Positions 35,201 through 42,076 of a DNA stretch of 64,000 nt are shown piece by piece. The notes under the pieces were generated by a model. It was not told where the DNA came from. It did no database searches and saw nothing but the letters and a program-made list of their open reading frames with translations. Location: NCBI GenBank assembly GCA_965205595.1, contig CBDBHI010000021.1, positions 166,644 to 230,643 of the forward strand. The letters run 5' to 3'. The stretch is from CATQHP01 sp965205595. GTDB lineage: Bacteria; Acidobacteriota; Terriglobia; Bryobacterales; UBA6623. Position 1 is the first letter of the stretch, and every line of letters begins with the position of its first letter. A program made the position numbers and the translations under genes.

Positions 35201-35419
35201 GCGCTAGGCCGTCCGGCTCGGGGCCCTGAGGTAACAGTGCTGGCGAAATTGCTCGAGTCATTTGTTGATCGATACGCTGACGATCTCGACGCGGCCGAGG
35301 CGCTTGTCAGCGAGGGTGATTCCGCATGGGATCAGTCGCTTGATGTGCGGGAGCTGGCCGCTTACACGGGGCTCGCCAGCTTGATTCTAAATTTGGACGA
35401 AGTGGTGACGAAGCAATGA
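32261..35419 (+). CDS. Cytochrome-c-like DUF1549/LamG/DUF1553 secreted protein
   Basis: The 1052-residue protein starts at GTG with a signal peptide (about 1-16). Domain order is PSCyt1-type heme-binding (C-Y-T-C-H, residues 42-46), DUF1549 (about 150-350, with a second C-A-R-C-H-D-H-K), a LamG/concanavalin-like insert (about 470-630), and DUF1553 (about 760-1030). Such proteins are common in Planctomycetota and some Acidobacteriota and occur with DUF1501 partners; the biochemical role is unknown, though polysaccharide or amine-sugar breakdown is often suggested. Its stop overlaps the DUF1501 start by four bases. Confidence 0.88.
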   Translation: MPRLYLLILLIPLTLAADPVVGDGQKKLTFNRDVRPILSDRCYTCHGPDKNQRKTALRFDRESEAFAALARGGFAIVRGKPDESVLLKRVTSTDPVFRMPPAYEGHDALSDVEIETLRLWIEQGAEWERHWSFIPPVKAEMPDVGRLEWVRNAIDQLVLARLEQEGLEPSRPTERRTLIRRVSLDLTGLPPTPAESEAFLNDRGPDAFEKVVDRLLQSPRFAEHLASTWLDAARYADTNGYQTDGTRSMWRWRDWVLDAFNKNMPFDQFTIEQLAGDLLPDATRDQIIASGFNRNHRTTAEGGSVNEEFRVEYVVDRAVTTSTVWLGLTVGCARCHDHKFDPVTQKEFYQLFAYFNNVDEKGMVWNFGNEDPLIKAPLPEQELKLATLDARLAAATKNLDAMNGSIETEQERWETALKTGPADDWAPTRGLAGYFALDGEFALDSFTGGSIDGETDPDAVETVLGEGRLGLAADFDGTSYVDAGLIGNYSYLEPMSVSAWIYPTMNKDGAIVSSMTENPIGSGWGLFLRGGKLWWHMSQRWTDLSMRLQTKNDVALNRWQHVTLSYDGKRKSKGVRVYIDGVEQEPDIIFDNLDWPSRSNAPLKIGGGGGLDNRFVGRIDEVRVYGRELSAVEARSLSVVEDLGGLARIEPGKRSAAQAEKLHAAFLEQAASGAIVRARDTWFEARKVRDEYFESIPTVMVMKEGPTRPAYILDRGLYDARGEQVAAGIPAVLAPEAGSTRNRLELARWLVDRSNPLTARVTVNRFWQMIFGVGLVKTVGDFGSQGEAPSNQDLLDWLAVEFMNSGWDIKALFKTMVMSNTYRQSSRVTPEMIERDPENRLLARGPRYRLAAGTIRDQALAVSGALVEKIGGPSVKPYQPPGLWSEVSANKYEEDSGEGLYRRSMYTYWKRTVAPPSMMNFDASDREVCTVNVGRTNTPLQALNLMNDVTFVEGSRRFAERLLREAGDAAADRIQAAYLLALGRPARGPEVTVLAKLLESFVDRYADDLDAAEALVSEGDSAWDQSLDVRELAAYTGLASLILNLDEVVTKQ

Positions 35420-36858
35420 GATTTCAGAGCGACGCCCGAAAATTACTCACGCGCCGTCACTTCTTTGGCAAAACCGCGACAGGCGTTGGTTCGATCGCGC
35501 TTGCGAATTTACTGGGTCGCGATCTGGGCGCGGCGGAAAGGTCAGCACAAGGTCTGCCGGGCCTGCCACACTTTGCGCCCAAGGCGAAGCGGATTATATA
35601 TTTGTTTCAGTCGGGTGGGCCGTCGCAGCTTGAGACCTTCGACCCCAAGCCGGGCCTGGCAACCCTACGCGGGCAAGACTTGCCGGCCTCGATTCGCAAG
35701 GGTCAACGCTTAACGACGATGACGGCGGGGCAGACGAGCTTCCCGTTGGTGGAGTCGATCTTCAAATTCAAACAGCACGGGCAGTCGGGTGCGTCGATTA
35801 GCGAACTGCTGCCGCATACGGCCAAGATTGCTGATGAGCTGTGTTTCATTCGCTCGCTCCACACCGATGCGATCAACCACGACCCGGCCGTGACGTTTTT
35901 CCAGACCGGGTCCCAGATCGCCGGCCGGCCCAGTATCGGTGCTTGGTTGAGTTACGGGCTGGGTAGCGAAAGTAGCGATCTGCCGGGCTTCGTGGTGATG
36001 ATCACCCAAGGCACCGGCGGACAACCAATTTATGACCGGCTCTGGGGTTCGGGCTTTCTGCCGACTCGTTATCAAGGCGTCAAATTTCGCTCGGTCGGTG
36101 ACCCGGTGCTATATCTTTCCGACCCCAAGGGGTTTTCGCGAGACCAGCGCCGCGAGTACCTCGATACGCTCGGCGAGCTAAATCGCATGCAGCTCGACGA
36201 GTTTGGCGATCCGGAGATTGCGACTCGCATCGCGCAGTATGAGATGGCCTTTAAGATGCAGCGCTCGGTGCCGGAGTTGACCGACTTGACCGCCGAGCCT
36301 GACTCCGTATTTGAGCTCTATGGCGCCGAATCGCGCAAGCCCGGGAGCTACGCTTACAACTGCTTGATGGCGCGCCGGCTGGCCGAGCGCGGCGTCCGAT
36401 TCATTCAGCTTTACCACCGCGGTTGGGACCAGCATGGCAGCCTGCCAAAGGGCATTCGAAGACAGGCCAAGGATACTGATCAGGCCTCGGCGGCTCTTGT
36501 TACCGATCTCAAGAACCAGGGCCTGCTCGACGACACGCTAGTGGTTTGGGGCGGCGAGTTCGGGCGCACGGTCTACTGCCAAGGGACGATGACAGACAAC
36601 GACTACGGGCGCGACCACCATCCACGTGCATTTTCGATTTGGATGGCTGGTGGCGGCGTGAAGCCGGGCGTTACGTACGGCTCGACGGACGAATTTAGTT
36701 ACAACGTCACCGAAGATCCGGTCCACGTTCACGACCTACAGGCAACGTTGCTCCATCTTATGGGCGTTGACCACACCAAGTTGACGTTCAAGTTCCAGGG
36801 GCGGCGATTCCGGTTGACTGATGTCCACGGGAATGTCGTTCAGCCGGTTGTCGGCTAA
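35416..36858 (+). CDS. DUF1501 (sulfatase-fold) secreted protein
   Basis: The 480-residue protein has a Tat-like leader (L-L-T-R-R-H-F-F-G-K), then the DUF1501 core: I-Y-L-F-Q-S-G-G-P-S-Q-L-E-T-F-D, V-V-W-G-G-E-F-G-R-T and G-R-D-H-H-P. The fold is that of alkaline phosphatase/sulfatase enzymes, but the formylglycine motif is absent. It is translationally coupled to the DUF1549/DUF1553 gene (ATGA overlap), the standard pairing. Its TAA stop shares a CTAA with the convergent xerD stop. Confidence 0.9.
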   Translation: MRFQSDARKLLTRRHFFGKTATGVGSIALANLLGRDLGAAERSAQGLPGLPHFAPKAKRIIYLFQSGGPSQLETFDPKPGLATLRGQDLPASIRKGQRLTTMTAGQTSFPLVESIFKFKQHGQSGASISELLPHTAKIADELCFIRSLHTDAINHDPAVTFFQTGSQIAGRPSIGAWLSYGLGSESSDLPGFVVMITQGTGGQPIYDRLWGSGFLPTRYQGVKFRSVGDPVLYLSDPKGFSRDQRREYLDTLGELNRMQLDEFGDPEIATRIAQYEMAFKMQRSVPELTDLTAEPDSVFELYGAESRKPGSYAYNCLMARRLAERGVRFIQLYHRGWDQHGSLPKGIRRQAKDTDQASAALVTDLKNQGLLDDTLVVWGGEFGRTVYCQGTMTDNDYGRDHHPRAFSIWMAGGGVKPGVTYGSTDEFSYNVTEDPVHVHDLQATLLHLMGVDHTKLTFKFQGRRFRLTDVHGNVVQPVVG

Positions 36859-37742
36859 CTACGCGGGTGGTGTTTGTCGTAGACCTCTCGGAGTCGTTCG
36901 AGAAGGACGTGGGTGTAAATTTGCGTCGTTGAGATATCGGCGTGTCCGAGCATCATCTGCAAGCTGCGCAAATCCGCGCCGCGTTCGAGCAGGTGCGTCG
37001 CAAAGCTGTGTCGCAGCACGTGTGGCGTGAGGTTTTTCGTGATGCCGGCCACGAGTCCGTAGCGCTTGAGTAGTTTCCAAAATGCCTGGCGCGTCATCGG
37101 CCCGCCGCGCGCGGTCACGAACAGAAATTCCGAGGGCCGCGTCTTCAAGACCGCCGACCGGTCGCGCCGCACGTAATCGTCAATGGCCTCGAGAGCCACT
37201 TGTCCCACGGGCACCAGCCGAGTTTTGTCGCCCTTGCCGGTCGTGCGGACCACTCCCATCTTGGCGTCAAGTTCGGCCGTCTTCACGTGAATGAGTTCAG
37301 AGACGCGCAGGCCGGTTGCGTAGAGTAATTGCAGCATGGCGTGGTCGCGGCTGCCGATCGACGATTTCGTGTCCGGAGCGGCGAGTAGCCGGTCGACCTC
37401 TTCCAGGGATAGGAACTTGGGAAGTTTCTTCCACTGCGATGGTGACGGTAGGTTGGCCGTTGGGTCGGCCGCGACGTAGTTCTGCTGTTGCAAGTAGACG
37501 AAGAGGTTGCGAAGGCTGCTAAGGTGTCGCGCCACAGAGCGGGCGCTGAGCCCTGATTCGTACAGCGAGTCGATGAAGGCGCGAAGGTCGGTATCGGCGG
37601 CCTCCTTGATGGGGCGTGTTCGGGATTCGAGGAATTCGGAGAGCCTTGCGAGGTCTCGTGCGTAGGCCTCAAGACTGTTCGACGACAGCCCCTTTTCGAC
37701 GCGGCAGTAGTCGAGATATTCTTGAATACTCGCTTCCATCAC
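36855..37742 (-). CDS. xerD: Tyrosine recombinase XerD-like
   Basis: The 295-residue protein has an N-terminal SAM-like DNA-binding domain (Y-L-D-Y-C-R-V-E-K-G-L-S-x-N-S) and a C-terminal catalytic domain. The catalytic residues appear as R in A-T-G-L-R-V-S-E-L, H-x-L-R in H-V-L-R-H-S-F-A-T-H, H in L-G-H-A-D-I-S-T-T and the tyrosine in Q-I-Y-T-H-V. The length matches chromosomal XerD, which resolves chromosome dimers with XerC at dif. No dif site or mobile-element context was found around it, so it is probably housekeeping. Confidence 0.9.
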   Translation of the reverse strand: MMEASIQEYLDYCRVEKGLSSNSLEAYARDLARLSEFLESRTRPIKEAADTDLRAFIDSLYESGLSARSVARHLSSLRNLFVYLQQQNYVAADPTANLPSPSQWKKLPKFLSLEEVDRLLAAPDTKSSIGSRDHAMLQLLYATGLRVSELIHVKTAELDAKMGVVRTTGKGDKTRLVPVGQVALEAIDDYVRRDRSAVLKTRPSEFLFVTARGGPMTRQAFWKLLKRYGLVAGITKNLTPHVLRHSFATHLLERGADLRSLQMMLGHADISTTQIYTHVLLERLREVYDKHHPRS

Positions 37743-37847
37743 ACGTACAACATGTTGAATCGTAATGAGTTACATCTACCAAATATTGACAGTGGGCCAT
37801 TCGCCGTACTAGCATACGTCTGACGGCTGAAACATTCCGCAGCTATT

Positions 37848-38354
37848 TTGTCAAACTCTACCACGAAGAAAGTCTATGTTCGGCGCTTCGATCGAGAGGT
37901 GCTCGTAGGCTACGTCTCGCCGCAGACTTTTCTGCGTTCTGACGGCATCGAGATCATGAATCGAGAGGCCGAGGTCGTTCTAATTCCCTACGGACAGGCG
38001 CGCGCGGTGTATTTTGTGCGCGACTTCAAGGGTGATCCGGAACTCGATCAGCGGAAAGTTTTCGCTTCGCGGCCGAAGCTCGGCGGACTTTGGGTGGAAA
38101 TGCACTTTCGAGATGGTGAGCTGCTCGAAGGCGTGCTGCCGAACGATTTGCAACAGGTCGGGACGTACGGAGTGACCATTACGCCGCCCGATGCCAATGC
38201 CAACACGCAGAAGGTCTTTGTCCCTCGCGAGGCAATGAGCGAATTCAAGGTTTTGGGTGTGATCGGCAGCCCGATCCACCGTCGCCGCGCGCGGACCAAG
38301 CAGACGGATCAAGACCAGATGGATCTGTTTCGCGCCCAGGCCGAGACGGTCTGA
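37848..38354 (+). CDS. Conserved hypothetical protein of unknown function
   Basis: The 168-residue soluble protein starts at TTG and has no signal peptide or membrane segment. It contains two beta-rich halves: V-Y-V-R-R-F-D-R-E-V-L-V-G-Y and V-E-M-H-F-R-D-G-E-L-L-E-G-V. This hints at duplicated small barrels, an arrangement resembling PilZ-like or Sm-like folds, but that is only an impression. The C-terminal R-R-R-A-R-T-K region is basic. It is followed 16 bases after its stop by palindromic repeat copy B. Confidence 0.55.
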   Translation: MSNSTTKKVYVRRFDREVLVGYVSPQTFLRSDGIEIMNREAEVVLIPYGQARAVYFVRDFKGDPELDQRKVFASRPKLGGLWVEMHFRDGELLEGVLPNDLQQVGTYGVTITPPDANANTQKVFVPREAMSEFKVLGVIGSPIHRRRARTKQTDQDQMDLFRAQAETV

Positions 38355-38370
38355 TAGCTTGTCGTCGTTT

Positions 38371-38553
38371 TAGCCCGCATTTCTCACCACGTGGCGAGCG
38401 AATGTGCGTGAGGGGTGCGTCAATACGAGGCGGGCGACGATCGGCGCGCGGAGGCGTACTTGACAGTCCGTCGAGCACTCGCGATCGAGGGCAACGAAGT
38501 AGTGGCGCACCTATCGCGTGCTTTCGCCGTCAGGTGGTGAGAAATACGGGTTA
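38371..38553. repeat. Palindromic element, copy B (inverted relative to C)
   Basis: The 183-base element begins TAGCCCGCATTTCTCACCAC and ends with the near-complement ATACGGGTTA. Read on the minus strand it matches copy C at most positions, including the core GTGCTCGACG...CTGTCAAGTACGCC. It lies between the 3' ends of two convergent genes. Its outer edge is one base from the trxB stop codon. Confidence 0.88.
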
Positions 38554-38554
38554 A

Positions 38555-39475
38555 CTACTCTTCGGCTTCAAGAAAGCGCTCGGCTTCGATAGCGGCCATG
38601 CAGCCGGCCCCCGACGCGGTGATGGCTTGTCGGTAGACCTTGTCTTGGACATCACCGGCGTGGAAGACACCCTTAACGTTGGTACGGGCGCCGCCGTGTG
38701 AAACGATATACCCCTGGGAGTCGAGCTCGAGCTGATCGCTGAAAACCTTCGTGTTGGGGATGTGGCCGATTGCGAGGAATAGCGCGTTCGTATCGTGGTC
38801 CCATTCCGTGCCGTCAACGGTGTTTTTGAGCTTGAGACTGCTGACAGCTTTTTCGGCCGGGTCAGCGACTTCCGTGACAGTGGCGTTAGTAATCCATTTG
38901 ATCTTCTCGTTTGCCTGGGCACGGTCGAGCATGATTTTCGAAGCGCGGAATTCTTCGCGGCGATGAATAATCGCGACTTCCGAGGCGAACTTTGTGAGAA
39001 AGGTCGCTTCCTCCATGGCGCTGTCGCCGCCGCCGATCACGCTCACGGGCTGTCCGCGGAAAAAGAAGCCGTCACAGGTCGCGCATGAGCTGACGCCGTG
39101 GCCGATGAGTTTCTGTTCGGAGTCAATGCCGAGCCAGCGCGCGGATGCGCCCGAGGCGACGATGACCGTCTTCGTTTCGACCACGTCGTCACCGAGCCAA
39201 ACCTTGAACGGCCGCTCGGAGAGATCGACCTTGCTGACCTCGCCGGGCTTAAAGGTAGCGCCGAAACGTTGCGCCTGCTTCTTCATGTTGTCGACGAGCT
39301 CGGGTCCCATGATTCCTTCGGGGAAGCCTGGGAAATTTTCGACTTCGGTGGTGAGCGTGAGTTGGCCGCCGGCTTCGAGGCCTTCAACGACCAAAGGTTC
39401 TAGATTGGCGCGGGCGGCGTAGATGGCGGCAGTGTTGCCGGCACAGCCGGAACCGATGATGAGGACGTTAAGCAT
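38555..39475 (-). CDS. trxB: Thioredoxin-disulfide reductase
   Basis: The 306-residue flavoprotein has an FAD-binding I-I-G-S-G-C-A-G-N-T-A near the N-terminus, the redox-active C-A-T-C pair (Cys131, Cys134), the NADPH-binding V-I-G-G-G-D-S-A-M-E-E and a C-terminal H-A-G-D-V FAD motif. It reduces thioredoxin using NADPH; given bshC in the same window, it may also be related to bacillithiol redox enzymes. The length and motifs are those of TrxB. It is bounded on both sides by oppositely oriented palindromic repeats. Confidence 0.93.
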   Translation of the reverse strand: MLNVLIIGSGCAGNTAAIYAARANLEPLVVEGLEAGGQLTLTTEVENFPGFPEGIMGPELVDNMKKQAQRFGATFKPGEVSKVDLSERPFKVWLGDDVVETKTVIVASGASARWLGIDSEQKLIGHGVSSCATCDGFFFRGQPVSVIGGGDSAMEEATFLTKFASEVAIIHRREEFRASKIMLDRAQANEKIKWITNATVTEVADPAEKAVSSLKLKNTVDGTEWDHDTNALFLAIGHIPNTKVFSDQLELDSQGYIVSHGGARTNVKGVFHAGDVQDKVYRQAITASGAGCMAAIEAERFLEAEE

Positions 39476-39571
39476 GAATGAGATTTCTCCTCAAGGGGTG
39501 AACCCTACATTCTATCGATGCTCTTGTGGTCCACGAAGTCGCGGGGAGTCCGTATATGTCCAAATCGAATG

Positions 39572-39755
39572 TAGCCCGCATTTCTCACCACCTGACGGCG
39601 AAAGCACGCGATAGGTGCGTCACTACTTCGTTGCCCTCGATCGCGAGTGCTCGACGTACTGTCAAGTACGCCTCCGCGCGCCGACCTTCGCGCGCCTCGT
39701 ACTGAAGCACCTCTCACGCACTTTCGCTCGCCACGTGGTGAAAAACGCGGGCTAG
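39572..39755. repeat. Palindromic element, copy C
   Basis: The 184-base element has termini TAGCCCGCATTTCTCACCAC and, complemented from the other end, TAGCCCGCGTTTTTCACCAC. Pairing continues inward for about 55 bases per arm. The core shares CACTACTTCGTTG, the GTACT-GTCA-AGTAC hairpin and the doubled GCGCGCC with copies A and B. It lies between the divergent trxB and PRTase genes and could influence both promoters. Confidence 0.88.
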
Positions 39756-39798
39756 GTCAGTTGGCACGGCCGAGCCGGGCTCGGTAGTCTATAAGCCG

Positions 39799-40494
39799 GT
39801 GGCCCAATCCGCGACAGCTTGGCATGTTGACCCCCTGCTCGATGCGTTTTGGGAGCAAGGGCTGATCCTGATGGGACGGCGGGTGGAGGAGGAGTATGCG
39901 CTGCATACGCCAATCTTTATCAATCTGCGCCAGCGGCTTTACGACGATCTCGATCTGTTGAACTCGCTCGGGGTGGCGTTGGAGCGTAAGATCGCTGAGT
40001 TGGCGGCGGGGTCGGAGAAGCGCCAGCAGGTCGTTGGGATTCCCGACAGTGCCACGCCGTTGGCGTTGGCTGCCGCGCTGGCTTCCCGCGAAAGTGACGA
40101 CGACCTGCTTTATGGGCAACTTCGAAAGCAGCCCGCGGCATATCCGGGTGGGCAATCGGGCACGAGCGCATATATGGGCGTCTGCGACCCTTCGCGCGAA
40201 ATTACCTTGATCGACGACGTGATTGCGTCTGGAAAAACCAAGCTTTGGTCGATCGAATACCTGCGTGAAGCTGGGCTCGACGTGGCGCGGATTTTGGTGG
40301 TCGTCGACCGCGAGCAAGGCGGGGACCAGATTCTGCGAGCGCAGGGGTATCAGGTTCACAGCCTGTACAAAATCCGCGACGTAATCGCCTATTACTTAGC
40401 GACGGAGCGAGTCGACGAAAGTACCGCCCAGAAGGCGTTGGACTGGCTAGAGGTTCACAAGTTCGGGCTAGGACCCGCCGAGAAATCCCGTTAG
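39799..40494 (+). CDS. Orotate phosphoribosyltransferase-like PRTase
   Basis: The 231-residue protein starts at GTG and has the PRPP-binding motif I-T-L-I-D-D-V-I-A-S-G-K-T-K and a conserved G-I-P-D-S-A-T-P-L-A-L loop. These are features of type I phosphoribosyltransferases, closest to PyrE (orotate to OMP in pyrimidine synthesis). The C-terminal 30 residues are an extra helical tail. Other pyrimidine genes are absent from the window, so pyrE is not certain. Its 3' end overlaps the convergent transporter gene by 27 bases. Confidence 0.75.
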   Translation: MAQSATAWHVDPLLDAFWEQGLILMGRRVEEEYALHTPIFINLRQRLYDDLDLLNSLGVALERKIAELAAGSEKRQQVVGIPDSATPLALAAALASRESDDDLLYGQLRKQPAAYPGGQSGTSAYMGVCDPSREITLIDDVIASGKTKLWSIEYLREAGLDVARILVVVDREQGGDQILRAQGYQVHSLYKIRDVIAYYLATERVDESTAQKALDWLEVHKFGLGPAEKSR

Positions 40495-41697
40495 GGCTAT
40501 CACAAACATATAGATCGAAAACACCACGGTAATTGCTAGCCCGGCGTTGAGCCACGGGCCGGGGCGCTGTTCGCCCACGACGGATTTTTTGTTGAGCAAG
40601 ATAAATACGAAGACCGCCAGCAGCGGCATCGCGATCGGGCTGACCGCCTGCGAGGCGATCATGATCTGAACCGGCTTGCCGCCAAAAACGGGCACAACCA
40701 GTCCGAACAACGCCGCCACGACGACCATGACTCGAAAGACGCCGCGGCTCATGTCGCGTGGGATGCCGAGAAAGTCGGAGACCATCCACGGCCCTAACAG
40801 GTAGTTAGGAAAGAGGGACGAGAGTCCCGCCGCAAGGATGCCAAGTACAAAAGTTGTTACCGCGATGCCTCCGGCTAGCGGCTCTAGCGTTTTCACCATG
40901 TCGATGGCCGCTTCGATTTCCATTCCTTGAACGTGTAAGGTGCCGGCGGCGCAAGCCATGATGGCTGCGTTGATAAAAAACAACAGCGTCATCGAGACGG
41001 CCGAGTCGCGGTCGACAATGCGCAGGTCTTTTGAGGTCCAGCCTCTCTCCTGAACCAACACACTGCGAGTGATTAGGACGACGGACGCCATCGTCGTGCC
41101 GACCATCCCGGCGATCAGCAGCTTCGGGTTGCCGGTGTCGGGCATGCTCGGAACGAAGCCGGTTACGACCTCGGATATGGCCGGCGGCACCAACGCCGCG
41201 GTTAAGAAAAACGCCAGTCCCATCACGCTGACTAGCAACGTGAGTACTTTCAGAAAGAAATCATGCCGGCCGACCCAAAACAGCGTGACCAACAGCAACG
41301 TAAAGAACGATGCCGACCCGAGCATCGGGACCGCGTAGCCCAAGTATGTCCCCGTCCATTCCCTCAAGACGTCGACCACGATAGCCATCACGCCGATGAT
41401 TGAGGTCAGTTGGGTGGCCATGAGCGAGCCGATGATGACAACGGAAACCGGGCTGCCGAAATGTCGGCGAAACAAGTGCAAAATTGTGTCGCCCGAAAGT
41501 ATCGTCACGCGGCTGATGCCGACGAGCATGATGTGGGTAAACAGCGAGGCGAGAACGAGTGTCCACAGCAACGACATGCCATAGCTGGCGCCGGCCGAAG
41601 CCATCGTCGTCACGCTGCCGGTGCCGATGACGTAGCCGATGATGAACATGCCTGGGGCTAGGCTTTTCGCAGTCTCGGTTAAGCGTCCGATGTCCAT
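40468..41697 (-). CDS. Nramp-related membrane transporter lacking the metal-binding motifs
   Basis: The 409-residue protein has about 11 membrane helices with Nramp-family organisation (LeuT fold). In TM1, where canonical Nramp metal transporters have D-P-G-N, it reads I-G-T-G-S. In TM6, where they have M-P-H, the sequence is T-T-M-A-S-V-V-L. Substitution of these metal ligands argues against simple Mn/Fe uptake. Nramp-related proteins with altered motifs transport magnesium, aluminium or perhaps no metal. The substrate here is unknown. Confidence 0.72.
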   Translation of the reverse strand: MDIGRLTETAKSLAPGMFIIGYVIGTGSVTTMASAGASYGMSLLWTLVLASLFTHIMLVGISRVTILSGDTILHLFRRHFGSPVSVVIIGSLMATQLTSIIGVMAIVVDVLREWTGTYLGYAVPMLGSASFFTLLLVTLFWVGRHDFFLKVLTLLVSVMGLAFFLTAALVPPAISEVVTGFVPSMPDTGNPKLLIAGMVGTTMASVVLITRSVLVQERGWTSKDLRIVDRDSAVSMTLLFFINAAIMACAAGTLHVQGMEIEAAIDMVKTLEPLAGGIAVTTFVLGILAAGLSSLFPNYLLGPWMVSDFLGIPRDMSRGVFRVMVVVAALFGLVVPVFGGKPVQIMIASQAVSPIAMPLLAVFVFILLNKKSVVGEQRPGPWLNAGLAITVVFSIYMFVIALTGFLGGS

Positions 41698-41731
41698 CGA
41701 GCCAGCAGCTTAGCACGGTGTTGCTGAGACT

Positions 41732-41938
41732 TTAGTCAAGCGCGCTCAGTATCGGCACAATCCAGAGAGCAACTGCGACAATTGCGGCGGCGGATGCGAT
41801 CTGGGTCGTCGTCTCAATCCAGCCCAGCCGAGTTGACATGCTCCGACGAGATTCGATCTCCGCTTCCAGGCGAGCGGCCCAGATCAAGAATGGGGCCACG
41901 AGAAGAGCTACGATCGTCGGGTCGCTTGGCAATGACAT
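41732..41938 (-). CDS. Small two-helix membrane protein
   Basis: This 68-residue reading frame has two hydrophobic segments (about 8-22 and 46-66) separated by a charged loop (E-A-E-I-E-S-R-R). It fills most of the gap between the transporter and the M16 peptidase genes. There is no recognisable family. The coding call rests on its hydrophobic pattern and position. Confidence 0.4.
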   Translation of the reverse strand: MSLPSDPTIVALLVAPFLIWAARLEAEIESRRSMSTRLGWIETTTQIASAAAIVAVALWIVPILSALD

Positions 41939-42076
41939 GTTTGTTCCTCCGCCGGGACTTTGCCCGTTTAACCCTGAAACGACTGAGACCGGGTAAAGGT
42001 TAACAGCGTAGTTGGATGGTTCTCAATCTTGCTGCGACACCATCGGCGGCTGCCATTCGTCATAATCAGGGTGAGT

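Noticed and set aside
36855..37742. XerD-like recombinase as an integron or phage integrase
   Set aside because: The neighbours are ordinary, no attachment site or cassette is visible, and the length and motifs match chromosomal XerD.
41732..41938. Regulatory RNA in the transporter to M16 gap
   Set aside because: The gap is better explained by a small two-helix membrane protein. I saw no conserved RNA structure.
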